DNA of 64,000 nt, taken from positions 248,001 through 312,000 of the forward strand of contig NZ_BOPA01000014.1 in assembly GCF_016863515.1 (NCBI RefSeq), given 5' to 3'. The notes beneath the pieces were generated by a model. That model ran no database searches, had not been told where the DNA came from, and was given only the letters and a program-made list of their open reading frames with translations. The DNA is from Micromonospora gifhornensis. Its GTDB lineage: Bacteria; Actinomycetota; Actinomycetes; Mycobacteriales; Micromonosporaceae. The translations under genes and the position numbers were made by a program. Positions 51,921 to 60,081 of the stretch are shown piece by piece (position 1 is the first letter of the stretch; the number at the start of each line of letters is the position of its first letter).

Positions 51921-51960
51921 ACCGTATCGTTGAACCATCGATTGAGGCTTTCAAGCGATG
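51921..51960. promoter_or_regulatory. Overlapping divergent MerR-type promoters with shared dyad
   Basis: TTGAAC (51930-51935) can serve as -35 for the MerR gene, with a 19-bp spacer to the region before its GTG. On the other strand TTGAAA (51954-51949) plus 19 bp leads to CGATAC (51929-51924), a -10 for the esterase gene. The two -35 elements form one dyad (TTGAA/TTCAA). Long 19-bp spacers are the hallmark of MerR-activated promoters. Confidence 0.55.
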
Positions 51961-51967
51961 GAGCACG

Positions 51968-52720
51968 GTGACCGCCACGAAACCCTCCAACCCAGGGGTA
52001 CGCCGACCGGTCGACCTCGCCCGCCGTCACGGCCTCTCCGCGCAGGCGGTACGCAACTACGAACGAGACGGCGTCCTGCCGCCGGCCGAGCGCAGCCCGA
52101 CCGGCTACCGGCGGTTCACCGAGGTGCACGCCACCGCGCTGAGCGCCTACCTCGCGCTGATTGCGGGCCACGGCTACGCGGCCAGCGGCGACATCATGCG
52201 TGCCGTCAACCGTGGCGACATCGACGCGGCACTGCGCACCATCGACCACAGCCATGCGCTGCTGCAACGCGACCGGGAAACCCTCGACGCGGTCGAGGCG
52301 GCCGTCGCCACGCTCACCGGCTCGCCGCCGCAACCGCAGCGCCGCACCGCCGTACCGATCAGTGTGCTGGCCCACCGGCTCGGCGTACGACCGGCGACCC
52401 TGCGTAAGTGGGAGCGGGCCGGCATTCTGCGGCCGGTACGCGACGCGGCCACCGGCTACCGCGTCTATTCCCCGGACGATGTCCGTGACGCCGAACTCGC
52501 GCACCTGCTGCGTCGCGGCGGATACCGGCTCGACCACATCGCCGGGGTGCTGCGTCGGGTACGCGAAGCCGGTGGTGCCGAACCGCTCGCCGCGTCGCTG
52601 CGCCAGTGGCGGGACCAGCTCACCGCGCGGGGCCGTGCCCTGCTCACCGGGGCCGCCCGGCTCGCCGATCACATCGAGACGCTGGACTCTCCCGCACGGG
52701 GAGCGTTCAGAATCGGGTGA
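51968..52720 (+). CDS. MerR-family regulator with two HTH domains (TioE-like)
   Basis: A 250-residue regulator with two MerR-type winged HTH domains: first about 15-75 (LARRHGLSAQAVRNYERDGV, then RSPTGYRRF) and second about 125-190 (VLAHRLGVRPATLRKWERAG, then ATGYRVYSPDD). A helical linker holds a coiled-coil-like stretch. This duplicated arrangement is seen in the TioE-type family. It starts at GTG 51968, probably leaderless or with a weak GGAG. It is divergent from the esterase gene, with which it shares an operator. The inducer is unknown. Confidence 0.9.
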   Translation: MTATKPSNPGVRRPVDLARRHGLSAQAVRNYERDGVLPPAERSPTGYRRFTEVHATALSAYLALIAGHGYAASGDIMRAVNRGDIDAALRTIDHSHALLQRDRETLDAVEAAVATLTGSPPQPQRRTAVPISVLAHRLGVRPATLRKWERAGILRPVRDAATGYRVYSPDDVRDAELAHLLRRGGYRLDHIAGVLRRVREAGGAEPLAASLRQWRDQLTARGRALLTGAARLADHIETLDSPARGAFRIG

Positions 52721-52743
52721 AGGCACGAGTTCACGCAGGCACT

Positions 52744-52767
52744 CGGACGCCAGCCAATGGGCGTCCG
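52744..52767. promoter_or_regulatory. 8-bp inverted repeat upstream of the SDR gene
   Basis: CGGACGCC (52744-52751) and its exact complement (52760-52767) are 8 bp apart, 22 nt before the SDR start. It may be an operator or a weak terminator for the MerR gene. Confidence 0.4.
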
Positions 52768-52789
52768 GTGCCGTCAACGGGGGAGTGGA

Positions 52790-53635
52790 ATGAGCATGAA
52801 GACGTGGTTTGTCACCGGAGGCACCCCGGGCGGGTTCGGCATCGCGTACGCAGAGGCCGCCCTCGACAACGGCGATCAGGTGGCGGTGACGACGCGGCGG
52901 CCCGACGAGCTGCACCCGTGGGCCCGGCGATACGGCGACCGCGTCCTGATCCTGCCCATGGACGTCACCGACACCAAGGCCGTCGAGCAGGCCGTGCGTG
53001 CTGCCGACGACCGTTTCGGCGGCATCGATGTGCTTGTCAACAATGCCGGACGCGGCTGGTTCGGATCGATCGAGGGCATGGCGGACGCCGACGTCCGACG
53101 CATGTTCGAGCTGAACTTCTTTGCCGTACTCTCGGTCATTCGGGCGGTCCTGCCCGGAATGCGTGCCCGAGGCAGTGGGTGGATCATCAACATGTCATCG
53201 GTGGCCGGGCTGCGCGGTATCGAGGGATTCGGGTACTACAGCGCCTCCAAGTTCGCGCTCGAAGCCGTCACCGAGGTGCTGCGCGCGGAGGTCGCGCCGC
53301 TGGGCATCCAGGTGCTGGCGGTGGAGCCGGGCGCCTTCCGTACCCGCGCCTACGCCGGCTTCGCCGACGAAGCCGTCGCGGAGACCATCCCGGCGTACCT
53401 GCCGATGTTGGAGCAGGTACGCGCTGCCATGATCGATCAGGACGGTAAGCAGCCCGGTGACCCGCAACGCGGAGTGCAGGCGGTGATCGCCGCGATGGCC
53501 CAGGCCACGCCCCCGCACCGACTCGTGCTCGGCAGCGACGGATTCGACACGGCCGTCGCCACGCTCGAACGCAATCTCGACGACATCCGCGCCTGCGAAG
53601 CGCTGTCCCGGGGAGCCGACTTCCCGGCCGCCTGA
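52790..53635 (+). CDS. Short-chain dehydrogenase/reductase (SDR)
   Basis: A 281-residue classical SDR. Seen: the NAD(P) motif VTGGTPGGFG (8-17), NNAGRGWFG (84-92), catalytic Ser near 137, Tyr150 and Lys154 in GYYSASK. Such proteins oxidise or reduce alcohols and ketones. It starts at ATG 52790 with GGGAG 4 nt upstream. It has no visible link to its neighbours except a shared direction with the MerR gene. The substrate is unknown. Confidence 0.92.
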   Translation: MSMKTWFVTGGTPGGFGIAYAEAALDNGDQVAVTTRRPDELHPWARRYGDRVLILPMDVTDTKAVEQAVRAADDRFGGIDVLVNNAGRGWFGSIEGMADADVRRMFELNFFAVLSVIRAVLPGMRARGSGWIINMSSVAGLRGIEGFGYYSASKFALEAVTEVLRAEVAPLGIQVLAVEPGAFRTRAYAGFADEAVAETIPAYLPMLEQVRAAMIDQDGKQPGDPQRGVQAVIAAMAQATPPHRLVLGSDGFDTAVATLERNLDDIRACEALSRGADFPAA

Positions 53636-53704
53636 CCGGCCGTCGGGGTACGGCATCTGCTGCCCGGTCGGCGACCGCGCGGGAGACCGTCGAAACGCCG
53701 AATG

Positions 53705-53735
53705 TCGACCCTCTCCCCGGGGGAGGCGCGAGGAT
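53705..53735 (+). promoter_or_regulatory. MerR-type promoter/operator of the second MerR gene
   Basis: TCGACC (-35, 53705-53710), a 19-bp spacer filled by a near-palindrome (CCTCTCCCCGGGGGAGG, 53710-53726), then GAGGAT (-10, 53730-53735); the GTG start is 7 nt further, giving a leaderless message. The same motif recurs before the SnoaL-like gene. Confidence 0.65.
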
Positions 53736-53741
53736 GACACC

Positions 53742-54560
53742 GTGACGTTGCGCAAGGGCTTGACCATCGGCGAGTTCGCCACCGTGACGCGGCTGAGCGT
53801 ACGGACCCTGCGGCGCTATCACGAGTCCGGGCTGCTGGTGCCGGCGACTGTGGATCCGCACACGAACTATCGGTACTACCTGCCCGACCAGATCGCGACG
53901 GCGCAGGTCATCCATCGGCTCCGTGAGCTCGACGTGCCGCTTGCCGAAGTCAGGTCGATCATCACGACCGGCGATCCGCACCAGCGCGCCGAGCTCATCG
54001 CGGGTCACCTGCGCCGGCTCGAGGCCGAGCTCGACCGTACGCGCGCGGCGGTGGTGTCCCTGCGCCAGCTGCTGCAACCGGACGCCGCGACACTCGACGT
54101 CGAGCTGCGTTCCGTGCCTGCGCGGACGGTGGTCGCCATCAGCGCGACGGTCCGGATCGAGGACTCACTCGCCTGGTTCGACACGGCCATGGACGAGCTG
54201 GATGCCGCCTTCCCGCCGGCCGAACGCGCCGGGCCGCCCGGTGGCCGGTACGCCAACGAACTGTTCACCGACGGCGTCGGCGTCATGACCGTCTTCCGAC
54301 CGGTCCGCAGCCCGCACGGCGGCGGCCGGATGGAGGTTGTCGAGTTCCCGGCGACCGACCTGGCCGTGACCGTCCACGCGGGCCCGCACGACGACATCGA
54401 CGTCACCTACGGCCGGCTGGGGGACTGGGTCGTCTCACACGCCCTGGGCATCGACGGGCCCGTCCACGAAACATACCTGGCGGGTCCCCGTGACACCGGG
54501 GACGCCCGGCGGTGGCGTACCGAGATCGGGTGGCCGGTCTTCCGACTCACTCCCGACTGA
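53742..54560 (+). CDS. MerR-family regulator with GyrI-like effector domain
   Basis: A 272-residue regulator: an N-terminal MerR HTH domain (GEFATVTRLSVRTLRRYHES, about 10-75), a coiled-coil dimer helix (about 80-125), and a C-terminal GyrI/BmrR-type ligand-binding domain (about 130-270). Such proteins sense drugs or lipophilic cations. It starts at GTG 53742, apparently leaderless. The operator in its own promoter matches, at 17 of 20 bases, one in the promoter of the SnoaL-like gene 67 nt downstream, so it likely controls both. Confidence 0.92.
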   Translation: MTLRKGLTIGEFATVTRLSVRTLRRYHESGLLVPATVDPHTNYRYYLPDQIATAQVIHRLRELDVPLAEVRSIITTGDPHQRAELIAGHLRRLEAELDRTRAAVVSLRQLLQPDAATLDVELRSVPARTVVAISATVRIEDSLAWFDTAMDELDAAFPPAERAGPPGGRYANELFTDGVGVMTVFRPVRSPHGGGRMEVVEFPATDLAVTVHAGPHDDIDVTYGRLGDWVVSHALGIDGPVHETYLAGPRDTGDARRWRTEIGWPVFRLTPD

Positions 54561-54588
54561 CGCAGGCCGAGGCGCCGCAGCGGCGCAC

Positions 54589-54619
54589 TTGACCTTCTCG
54601 CCGGGGGAGACCTGACCAT
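54589..54619 (+). promoter_or_regulatory. MerR-type promoter/operator of the SnoaL-like gene
   Basis: TTGACC (-35, 54589-54594), a 19-bp spacer, then GACCAT (-10-like, 54614-54619). The sequence 54591-54610 matches 53707-53726 at 17 of 20 positions. The predicted start of transcription falls at about 54626, at the ATG chosen for the next gene. Confidence 0.6.
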
Positions 54620-54626
54620 GGGGGGT

Positions 54627-54992
54627 ATGAACATGACACCAGATCGAGAAGCTGCCGTCACCTGGGCCGAGTTGCCGACCGTGATCACGGAGTACCTTCG
54701 CGCTCACGAAGCCCGGGACACCGAGACCGCCGTACGCGCGTTCGCCGCGGACGCGGTGGTGACGGACGAGGGCCACACCTACCGGGGCCGGGACGACATC
54801 CGGAGCTGGCTGAGCAACGCCGGCAGCCAGTACACGTACACCACGGAATTCGTCGGCGCTCACCGGACCGGTGAGGCCCAGTTCGATGTGCTGCAACACC
54901 TGGAGGGGAACTTCCCGGGCGGCGCGGCGGACCTGCACTACCGGTTCACCCTGGAGGGTGACTCGATCACCCGGCTCACGATCGCACCGTAG
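54627..54992 (+). CDS. SnoaL-like / NTF2-fold protein
   Basis: A 121-residue small alpha+beta-barrel protein of the SnoaL-like/NTF2 fold: helices VITEYLRAHEARDTETAVRA and FAADAVVTDEG, then strands ending TLEGDSITRLTIAP. The fold serves as cyclase, isomerase or binding protein; no catalytic residues can be named. The ATG at 54627 fits the predicted transcription start (leaderless); ATGs at 54618 and 54633 are alternatives. The MerR-type promoter makes it a likely target of the regulator upstream. Confidence 0.85.
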   Translation: MNMTPDREAAVTWAELPTVITEYLRAHEARDTETAVRAFAADAVVTDEGHTYRGRDDIRSWLSNAGSQYTYTTEFVGAHRTGEAQFDVLQHLEGNFPGGAADLHYRFTLEGDSITRLTIAP

Positions 54993-55079
54993 GCGACACC
55001 GTCCCGACAGGAGAGCGGGGGTGTGCGGCGGGCGGGTCGGGCGGCAGTGCCCGGATCGACATCGGGTCTTGGCGTAGCC

Positions 55080-55105
55080 CGCGGCGGACGTTATGCTCCG
55101 CCGCG
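55080..55105 (+). promoter_or_regulatory. Palindrome overlapping a -10 element
   Basis: CGCGGCGGA (55080-55088) and its complement (55097-55105) are 8 bp apart and flank TATGCT (55092-55097), a good -10. A repressor on this 9-bp dyad would block the promoter of the following three-gene operon. Confidence 0.55.
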
Positions 55106-55156
55106 ATGAAACCTTCTCTCAGATTGGGGGCCCGGTTCGCACAAGGTGAGTGCTGA
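55106..55156 (+). CDS. Possible 16-residue leader peptide
   Basis: An ATG 8 nt after the -10 TATGCT begins a 16-codon frame (MKPSLRLGARFAQGEC) whose stop overlaps the next gene's ATG (TGATG). It would be a leaderless peptide coupled to the hypothetical protein. Its size and position are the only support. Confidence 0.35.
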   Translation: MKPSLRLGARFAQGEC

Positions 55157-56559
55157 TGCTCTCCTCGACCGCGAACGCGGATTCCCGTCTCTCCCTCTGG
55201 CGGCGCGTACGTGAGTACGCCGTACCGCCGTCCATGATCGAAGCCGCGACTGCGCGTCGTCACGTCGGTGACTGGGCCGGGGCGTGCGCCGCCGCCCGCG
55301 TCGACGTCGACCTGGACCTGCGCGCCGTTGCCCGTACTCACGGCCGGGAACTGGCCACCCGGTTGCGGACCGATCTCCGTCACCTCGCGCCGGATCTGCT
55401 GCGCTGGCACATGCCGAGGATCGCTCCGGACGGACTGCTGCGCCCGGGCCTGACCATCTCGCTGACCCGGTACGGCCCGGCGGAACACGACGGTGCCGAA
55501 CCGGTGCACCTGGTCGCCCGGACTCCACCGGCCTGGGCGGATGCGGGCCAGCGGATCAGCCTGGCGTTGTGGGCCGCCGAATTCTCCGACAGGACCGACA
55601 GCTCGCATCCGCATCCGCGCCCGGACCGTCGCTTCCGTCTGGACCTGCATCGCCATCTGTGGGATGCGCGGAGAACCGACGAGTTGCGGACCCGTTCGGG
55701 TCTGCCGTCGTGGGCCCCCGACAACGCGGCAACGGTGCGCCCCGACCTGCCGTGGGACGCGTTGCGGGAACGTGGTTACGCGGTGGACCAGTGGGTGGCC
55801 GAGGCGACGTTGCTGCTCCGGCAGGAGGGCCGCGCCAACGGTTCGGTGGTGGTGCGGCTCGGCCCTCGGCGTCGTCTGGTCGTGGACGTCGCTGCGGCGG
55901 GCACGGACGTACACCCGCCTGCGGCGCGCCTCGGCGAGGCCGCACGGGCCGGTGGTGTCCCCGGCGTGCCGGTGCTGCCCGACGCGGCTACCTGGACGCC
56001 ACCGGATGTGGAACTGCTGCGTCATGGGTTGATCGAGGTCGACCGGCTGCACCCGCTGGTGGCCGCCGCGCTCGTGCCCGGTCACCGACCGTCCGCCACC
56101 CCGACCTCCCCGGGCCCGGAAGCAGCGCCCCGTCCCGTGGCCTGCCGGGGCGTTTGGCACCGCATCGGCCTGGTGGACGGTGTGCTCACACCCCTCGACC
56201 ACGACCCGGCGGAGATCCGCCGGGAGGAGTTGCTGGCCGCGCTGACCGGCCACCCGCTGGCCTGCCTGCGGGCAATCGACGAGGCGCACCGCAGCCCGCA
56301 GTGTCTTCCCGACATCCGTGCCCGACTGGACCACGGGGACACGGCCGGCGCGCTGGCCGCCGTCGAGGCCCTCCTCGGACCCGATGCGCTGCTGCGCCAC
56401 GGGGAGCTGCGGGAGGAACTGGAGAACGCCGCGTCGCGGCGGATCACGTACGGGCTGTTCCGCGCCGGATTGATCGGGTCGGGACCTGCCACCTGCTCCC
56501 GGGACTGGCAGCCCAAGCGGGCCAGCCGCTCACACCCACGTCACGCGATCGCCCGCTGA
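55156..56559 (+). CDS. Conserved hypothetical protein of a MoxR/VWA operon
   Basis: A 467-residue protein without a recognised domain. The pattern is mixed alpha/beta, with a repeated AVARTHGRELATRLR / DLLRWHMPRI type N-terminal region and a C-terminal helical part (about 350-450). It has no signal peptide or membrane segment. The ATG at 55156 has AAGGTGAG 5 nt upstream; a GTG at 55150 is the alternative. It precedes the AAA+ ATPase by 70 nt and is probably cotranscribed, so it may be a substrate or a third component of that chaperone-like system. Confidence 0.75.
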   Translation: MLSSTANADSRLSLWRRVREYAVPPSMIEAATARRHVGDWAGACAAARVDVDLDLRAVARTHGRELATRLRTDLRHLAPDLLRWHMPRIAPDGLLRPGLTISLTRYGPAEHDGAEPVHLVARTPPAWADAGQRISLALWAAEFSDRTDSSHPHPRPDRRFRLDLHRHLWDARRTDELRTRSGLPSWAPDNAATVRPDLPWDALRERGYAVDQWVAEATLLLRQEGRANGSVVVRLGPRRRLVVDVAAAGTDVHPPAARLGEAARAGGVPGVPVLPDAATWTPPDVELLRHGLIEVDRLHPLVAAALVPGHRPSATPTSPGPEAAPRPVACRGVWHRIGLVDGVLTPLDHDPAEIRREELLAALTGHPLACLRAIDEAHRSPQCLPDIRARLDHGDTAGALAAVEALLGPDALLRHGELREELENAASRRITYGLFRAGLIGSGPATCSRDWQPKRASRSHPRHAIAR

Positions 56560-56629
56560 CCTGCGGGACCGCCTTTCCCCTTCACTCGGCCCAGGGCCGA
56601 GCCACGACGACCTCACAAGGTGATCACAC

Positions 56630-57874
56630 ATGTCTTCCACCCGTACCTCGATCGACCCCACCCCGATGCCGCAACTCGACGTCGCCGCCGACCTGCTCGC
56701 GCTGCTGGCCGACACCAGCACCGAGATCCGCTGCGACCCGCAGCTGGAGGCGCTGACCCTGGCCGTGGCCGCCGACCTGCCGGTGCTGCTGTGGGGTGAG
56801 CCGGGAATCGGCAAGACCGCCGCGCTGACGCAGCTCGCCACATCCCTCGACCTGCCACTCACGACGGTGATCGCCAGTGTCCACGAGCCGTCCGACTTCG
56901 CGGGGCTGCCCGTCGTCGGCGACGACCCGGCGAACCAGGGCGTGCCGATGGCACCGCCGGATTGGGCGGTGCGCCTGGTTTGCGCCGGTCGCGGACTGTT
57001 GTTCCTGGACGAACTGTCGACCGCCCCGCCGGCGGTGCAGGCCGCTCTGCTCCGTCTGGTGCTGGAGCGGCGGATCGGCAGCTTGCGCCTGCCGGCCGGA
57101 GTCCGCATCGTGGCGGCGGCCAATCCGCGATCCTCGGCAGCCGACGGCTGGGAGCTGAGCCCGCCGCTGGCGAACCGCTTCGTCCATCTGCAGTGGACCC
57201 ACGACCACGAGATCGTCGTACGAGGGCTGGGCGGCACCTGGCCCCGGGCGGTGCTGCCGCGGCTCGATCCGCAGCGGCTGCCGGAGGCCGTCACCTTCGC
57301 ACGCCGTGCCGTGTGCGGGTTGCTGTCGGCACGCCCGGCGCTCGTGCACCGGCTGCCCGCCGGTGAGGCCGGTCGGGGCGGCCCGTGGCCGTCACCGCGC
57401 AGCTGGGAGATGACGCTGCGCCTGATCGCCTTCGCGACCGCAGCCGATTGCTCACGGGAGGTGTTGTCGTTGCTGGTCCGAGGTGCCGTCGGTGACGGTC
57501 CCGGACTGGAGTTGCTGGCCAGCCTGGATCGGATGGACCTTCCCGACCCCGAGGTGCTGCTCGCCGACCCGGACGCCGCCCTGCTGCCCGAGCGCGGCGA
57601 TCTGCGTCAGGCCGTCCTCGACGCCGTGGTGGAGGCGGTACGCCGACGTCCGGAGCGGGCCCGTTGGGACGCGGCCTGGGACGTGCTGGTTCGCGCGCTG
57701 CGGACAGGTGCCCCGGATCTGGTGGTGGTGCCCGCGTCCACTCTCGCCCGGTTGCGTCAGGAAGGCTGGGACGTGCCCGCGTCGATCGAGCAGCTCGCCG
57801 GGGCGGTCTCGGTGTCCCGGCGGGCCGACCGGACGGCGGCCCGGGTCGCGGCGGTCGCGGGGACCGGCCGATGA
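56630..57874 (+). CDS. MoxR-type AAA+ ATPase
   Basis: A 414-residue AAA+ ATPase. Seen: Walker A GEPGIGKT (56-63), Walker B GLLFLDELS (122-130, Asp127/Glu128), a sensor I-like AAANPRSS and an arginine-containing LANRFVHLQW. MoxR proteins remodel or activate partner proteins, typically with a VWA partner encoded next to them, as here. The stop overlaps the next start (ATGA). Confidence 0.92.
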   Translation: MSSTRTSIDPTPMPQLDVAADLLALLADTSTEIRCDPQLEALTLAVAADLPVLLWGEPGIGKTAALTQLATSLDLPLTTVIASVHEPSDFAGLPVVGDDPANQGVPMAPPDWAVRLVCAGRGLLFLDELSTAPPAVQAALLRLVLERRIGSLRLPAGVRIVAAANPRSSAADGWELSPPLANRFVHLQWTHDHEIVVRGLGGTWPRAVLPRLDPQRLPEAVTFARRAVCGLLSARPALVHRLPAGEAGRGGPWPSPRSWEMTLRLIAFATAADCSREVLSLLVRGAVGDGPGLELLASLDRMDLPDPEVLLADPDAALLPERGDLRQAVLDAVVEAVRRRPERARWDAAWDVLVRALRTGAPDLVVVPASTLARLRQEGWDVPASIEQLAGAVSVSRRADRTAARVAAVAGTGR

Positions 57875-59121
57875 GCACCGGCCAGGCCGACACGCTGGAC
57901 CGGGACAAGCTCTTCACCGCCCGGCTGCACGCCGCCCGGGTCCGGCCGTACCTGGCGACGGCATTGTTCGCCCTGCACGTGGTCGAGTCCCGGTGGGTGC
58001 CGACGATGGCGGTGGATCCGCACTGGCGGTGCTACGTCTCGCCGAGGTTCGTGGACCGGACACCCGTGGAGGAACTCGCCGGAGTGTGGGTGCACGAGGT
58101 CTCGCATCTGCTGCGTGATCACCACGGGCGCAGCGATCGGGTGGCACGGGAACAGGGGCTGACCGGGCCGGGGGAGCGGCTGAGGATGAACATCGCTGCG
58201 GACTGCGAGATCAACGACGACATCTTCGGCGACGGGCTCGCCCGCCCGGAAGGCGCTGTCGAGCCCGGTGACCTGCTGCTGCCCGCGGGCCAGCTGATGG
58301 AGGACTATCTGCGGCAGTTCCGGCTCGGGCCGCGGCTGCAGCATCTGGCCTGGTTGGACTGTGGCAGCGGCGCCGACGGACGGCAACGGCAGTGGGACCT
58401 CGGGCCGGACGGCGCGCACGCCCTCAGCCCGCAGGAACGGGACGCGGTGCGGTTCCGGGTGGCCGAGGGCATCACCGGTCGACCTGGTGACGTCCCCCAG
58501 GGCTGGCGACGGTGGGCGGAACGGGCGTTCCATCCACCGCAGCCGTGGCGGGAACTCCTGGGAGCCGCGGTCCGCTCGGCAGTATCCGCGCCCGGTGTGG
58601 GGGAGGACTACACCTACGGGCGGCCGTCGCGGCGCTCCGCCGGCACACCGGGCGTGGTCCTGCCGGCGCTGCGACGCCGGCCGCCACGGGTATGCGTCGT
58701 CATCGACACCTCCGGCTCGGTCAGCGACGCCGAGCTCGGCAGCGCCCTGCTCGAGGTCGCCGCGATCTCCCGGGCCGTGGGTGGCCGCCGCGACCTGGTC
58801 AGCGTGCTGCCCTGTGACGCGGCACCCCAGGTCGTACGCGCAACGTGTCAAGCCGAGGACATCCCCCTGATCGGTGGTGGCGGTACCGACCTGCGCGCCG
58901 GTTTCGCCAGGGCACTTCGAGACAGGCCGGGCCCGGATGTCATCGTCGTACTGACCGACGGGCAGACACCCTGGCCGACCTCACGCCCGCCTTGTCGAAC
59001 CGTGGTGGGGCTGTTTCCGCGGACCAGGCGGTGGGACGAGGACGACCCCGACTACGTGCCGGACTCACCGCCGCAGTGGGCGCGCGTGGTCACCATCGGA
59101 TCCGCTCCCACCGCCCGGTGA
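57871..59121 (+). CDS. Metallopeptidase-VWA protein (DUF2201-like)
   Basis: A 416-residue protein with an N-terminal zinc-peptidase-like domain bearing HEVSH (His75, Glu76, His79; a third ligand may be in NIAADCEIND) and a C-terminal von Willebrand A-like domain with the metal-ion-dependent adhesion site DTSGSVS (279-285) and VLTDGQTPWP. It starts at ATG in an ATGA overlap with the MoxR gene. The pair resembles MoxR/VWA chaperone-like modules; the third gene upstream is of unknown function. Targets are unknown. Confidence 0.88.
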   Translation: MSTGQADTLDRDKLFTARLHAARVRPYLATALFALHVVESRWVPTMAVDPHWRCYVSPRFVDRTPVEELAGVWVHEVSHLLRDHHGRSDRVAREQGLTGPGERLRMNIAADCEINDDIFGDGLARPEGAVEPGDLLLPAGQLMEDYLRQFRLGPRLQHLAWLDCGSGADGRQRQWDLGPDGAHALSPQERDAVRFRVAEGITGRPGDVPQGWRRWAERAFHPPQPWRELLGAAVRSAVSAPGVGEDYTYGRPSRRSAGTPGVVLPALRRRPPRVCVVIDTSGSVSDAELGSALLEVAAISRAVGGRRDLVSVLPCDAAPQVVRATCQAEDIPLIGGGGTDLRAGFARALRDRPGPDVIVVLTDGQTPWPTSRPPCRTVVGLFPRTRRWDEDDPDYVPDSPPQWARVVTIGSAPTAR

Positions 59122-59323
59122 GCCAGCCCGCCACGCTCACTACATCGATGCACGTCAGCGGCACTAAGTGTGCGTCGGCGGGTGGGTGGCGCAAATCACG
59201 GTGAGTCGATTGGTGTGAAACTCATTGCGACCAAGGGCTGGCGCATTGCTGTCCGTCGTTGGATGATGACCGCCGGTACACGACGTTGATCTCGGCGCCA
59301 GCGCCCAGACGGAGGGCTATTCC
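59122..59323. other. Intergenic region before the tryptophan dioxygenase operon
   Basis: A 202-bp gap after the VWA gene. It must contain the promoter of the dioxygenase operon. No strong inverted repeat or terminator was recognised. GGAGGG lies 7 nt before the GTG at 59324. Confidence 0.4.
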
Positions 59324-60010
59324 GTGAAGCACGACCATTCGCCTGTCCTGCCAGGTCAGGGCGCTACGGACTATGCGCGCTACATGCGTATCGATGCGCT
59401 GCTCGGTTTACAGCGGTCGCCGGACGAGGTCATACACCGCGACGAACTGCTTTTCCAGGTGGTGCATCAGTCGACCGAGTTGTGGCTCAAACTGGCGGCA
59501 GCGGAGTTGGCGGAGGCGACCGCACAGGTGGCTGCAGGGCGGTTGGCGGCGGCGGAGGCGTTCCTGGTCCGGGCGACGCTCGCCGTCCGCTTGATCACCG
59601 ACCAGTTGGAGATGTTGCGATACCTGTCACCAGTGGATTTCCAGGCGATGCAGCCGGCGCTGGGCAACGGCTCCGGTGCGGAATCGCCTGGTTGGCGCGA
59701 GGTCCAGGGCGCCAGCCGAAAGCTCGGCCGGGCGTTCGACGAGCAACTCGCCACCCGCGGCATCGCAGCCACCGCGCTGTGCCCGACCGATGCGTCGGAT
59801 CCGCTGCACCGGCTCGCCGAGGCGATGGTGGAGTGGGACGAGCGGGTGTCGGTGTGGCGGGTCCGCCATTACCAGGTGGCCCTGCGAATTGGCGGTCATC
59901 GGCCGGCCGGCAGCCCCGGTAGCGCGGCGAACATGCTGGCGAAACTCGCCGGGCACCGATTCTTTCCCGAGTTGTGGCAGGCACGGACGAGCCTCACCGC
60001 CGACGAATAA
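59324..60010 (+). CDS. Tryptophan 2,3-dioxygenase
   Basis: A 228-residue heme dioxygenase, the first step of tryptophan to N-formylkynurenine. Seen: DYARYMRIDALLGLQR (16-31), His48 in FQVVHQSTELWLKL (the distal His55 of Xanthomonas TDO), Arg125 in SPGWREVQ and the proximal heme ligand His182 in VWRVRHYQVAL. It is shorter than the usual 280 residues and the GTGGS motif is altered to PAGSPGS, so activity on a modified tryptophan is possible. It starts at GTG with GGAGGG upstream. Confidence 0.88.
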   Translation: MKHDHSPVLPGQGATDYARYMRIDALLGLQRSPDEVIHRDELLFQVVHQSTELWLKLAAAELAEATAQVAAGRLAAAEAFLVRATLAVRLITDQLEMLRYLSPVDFQAMQPALGNGSGAESPGWREVQGASRKLGRAFDEQLATRGIAATALCPTDASDPLHRLAEAMVEWDERVSVWRVRHYQVALRIGGHRPAGSPGSAANMLAKLAGHRFFPELWQARTSLTADE

Positions 60011-60081
60011 CCCTGCTCAAACCCAGGATCTGCGGTCGGCAGCAGTGTGGTTCGTCTTTTCCACGTTTTGAGGGGTGGCAT

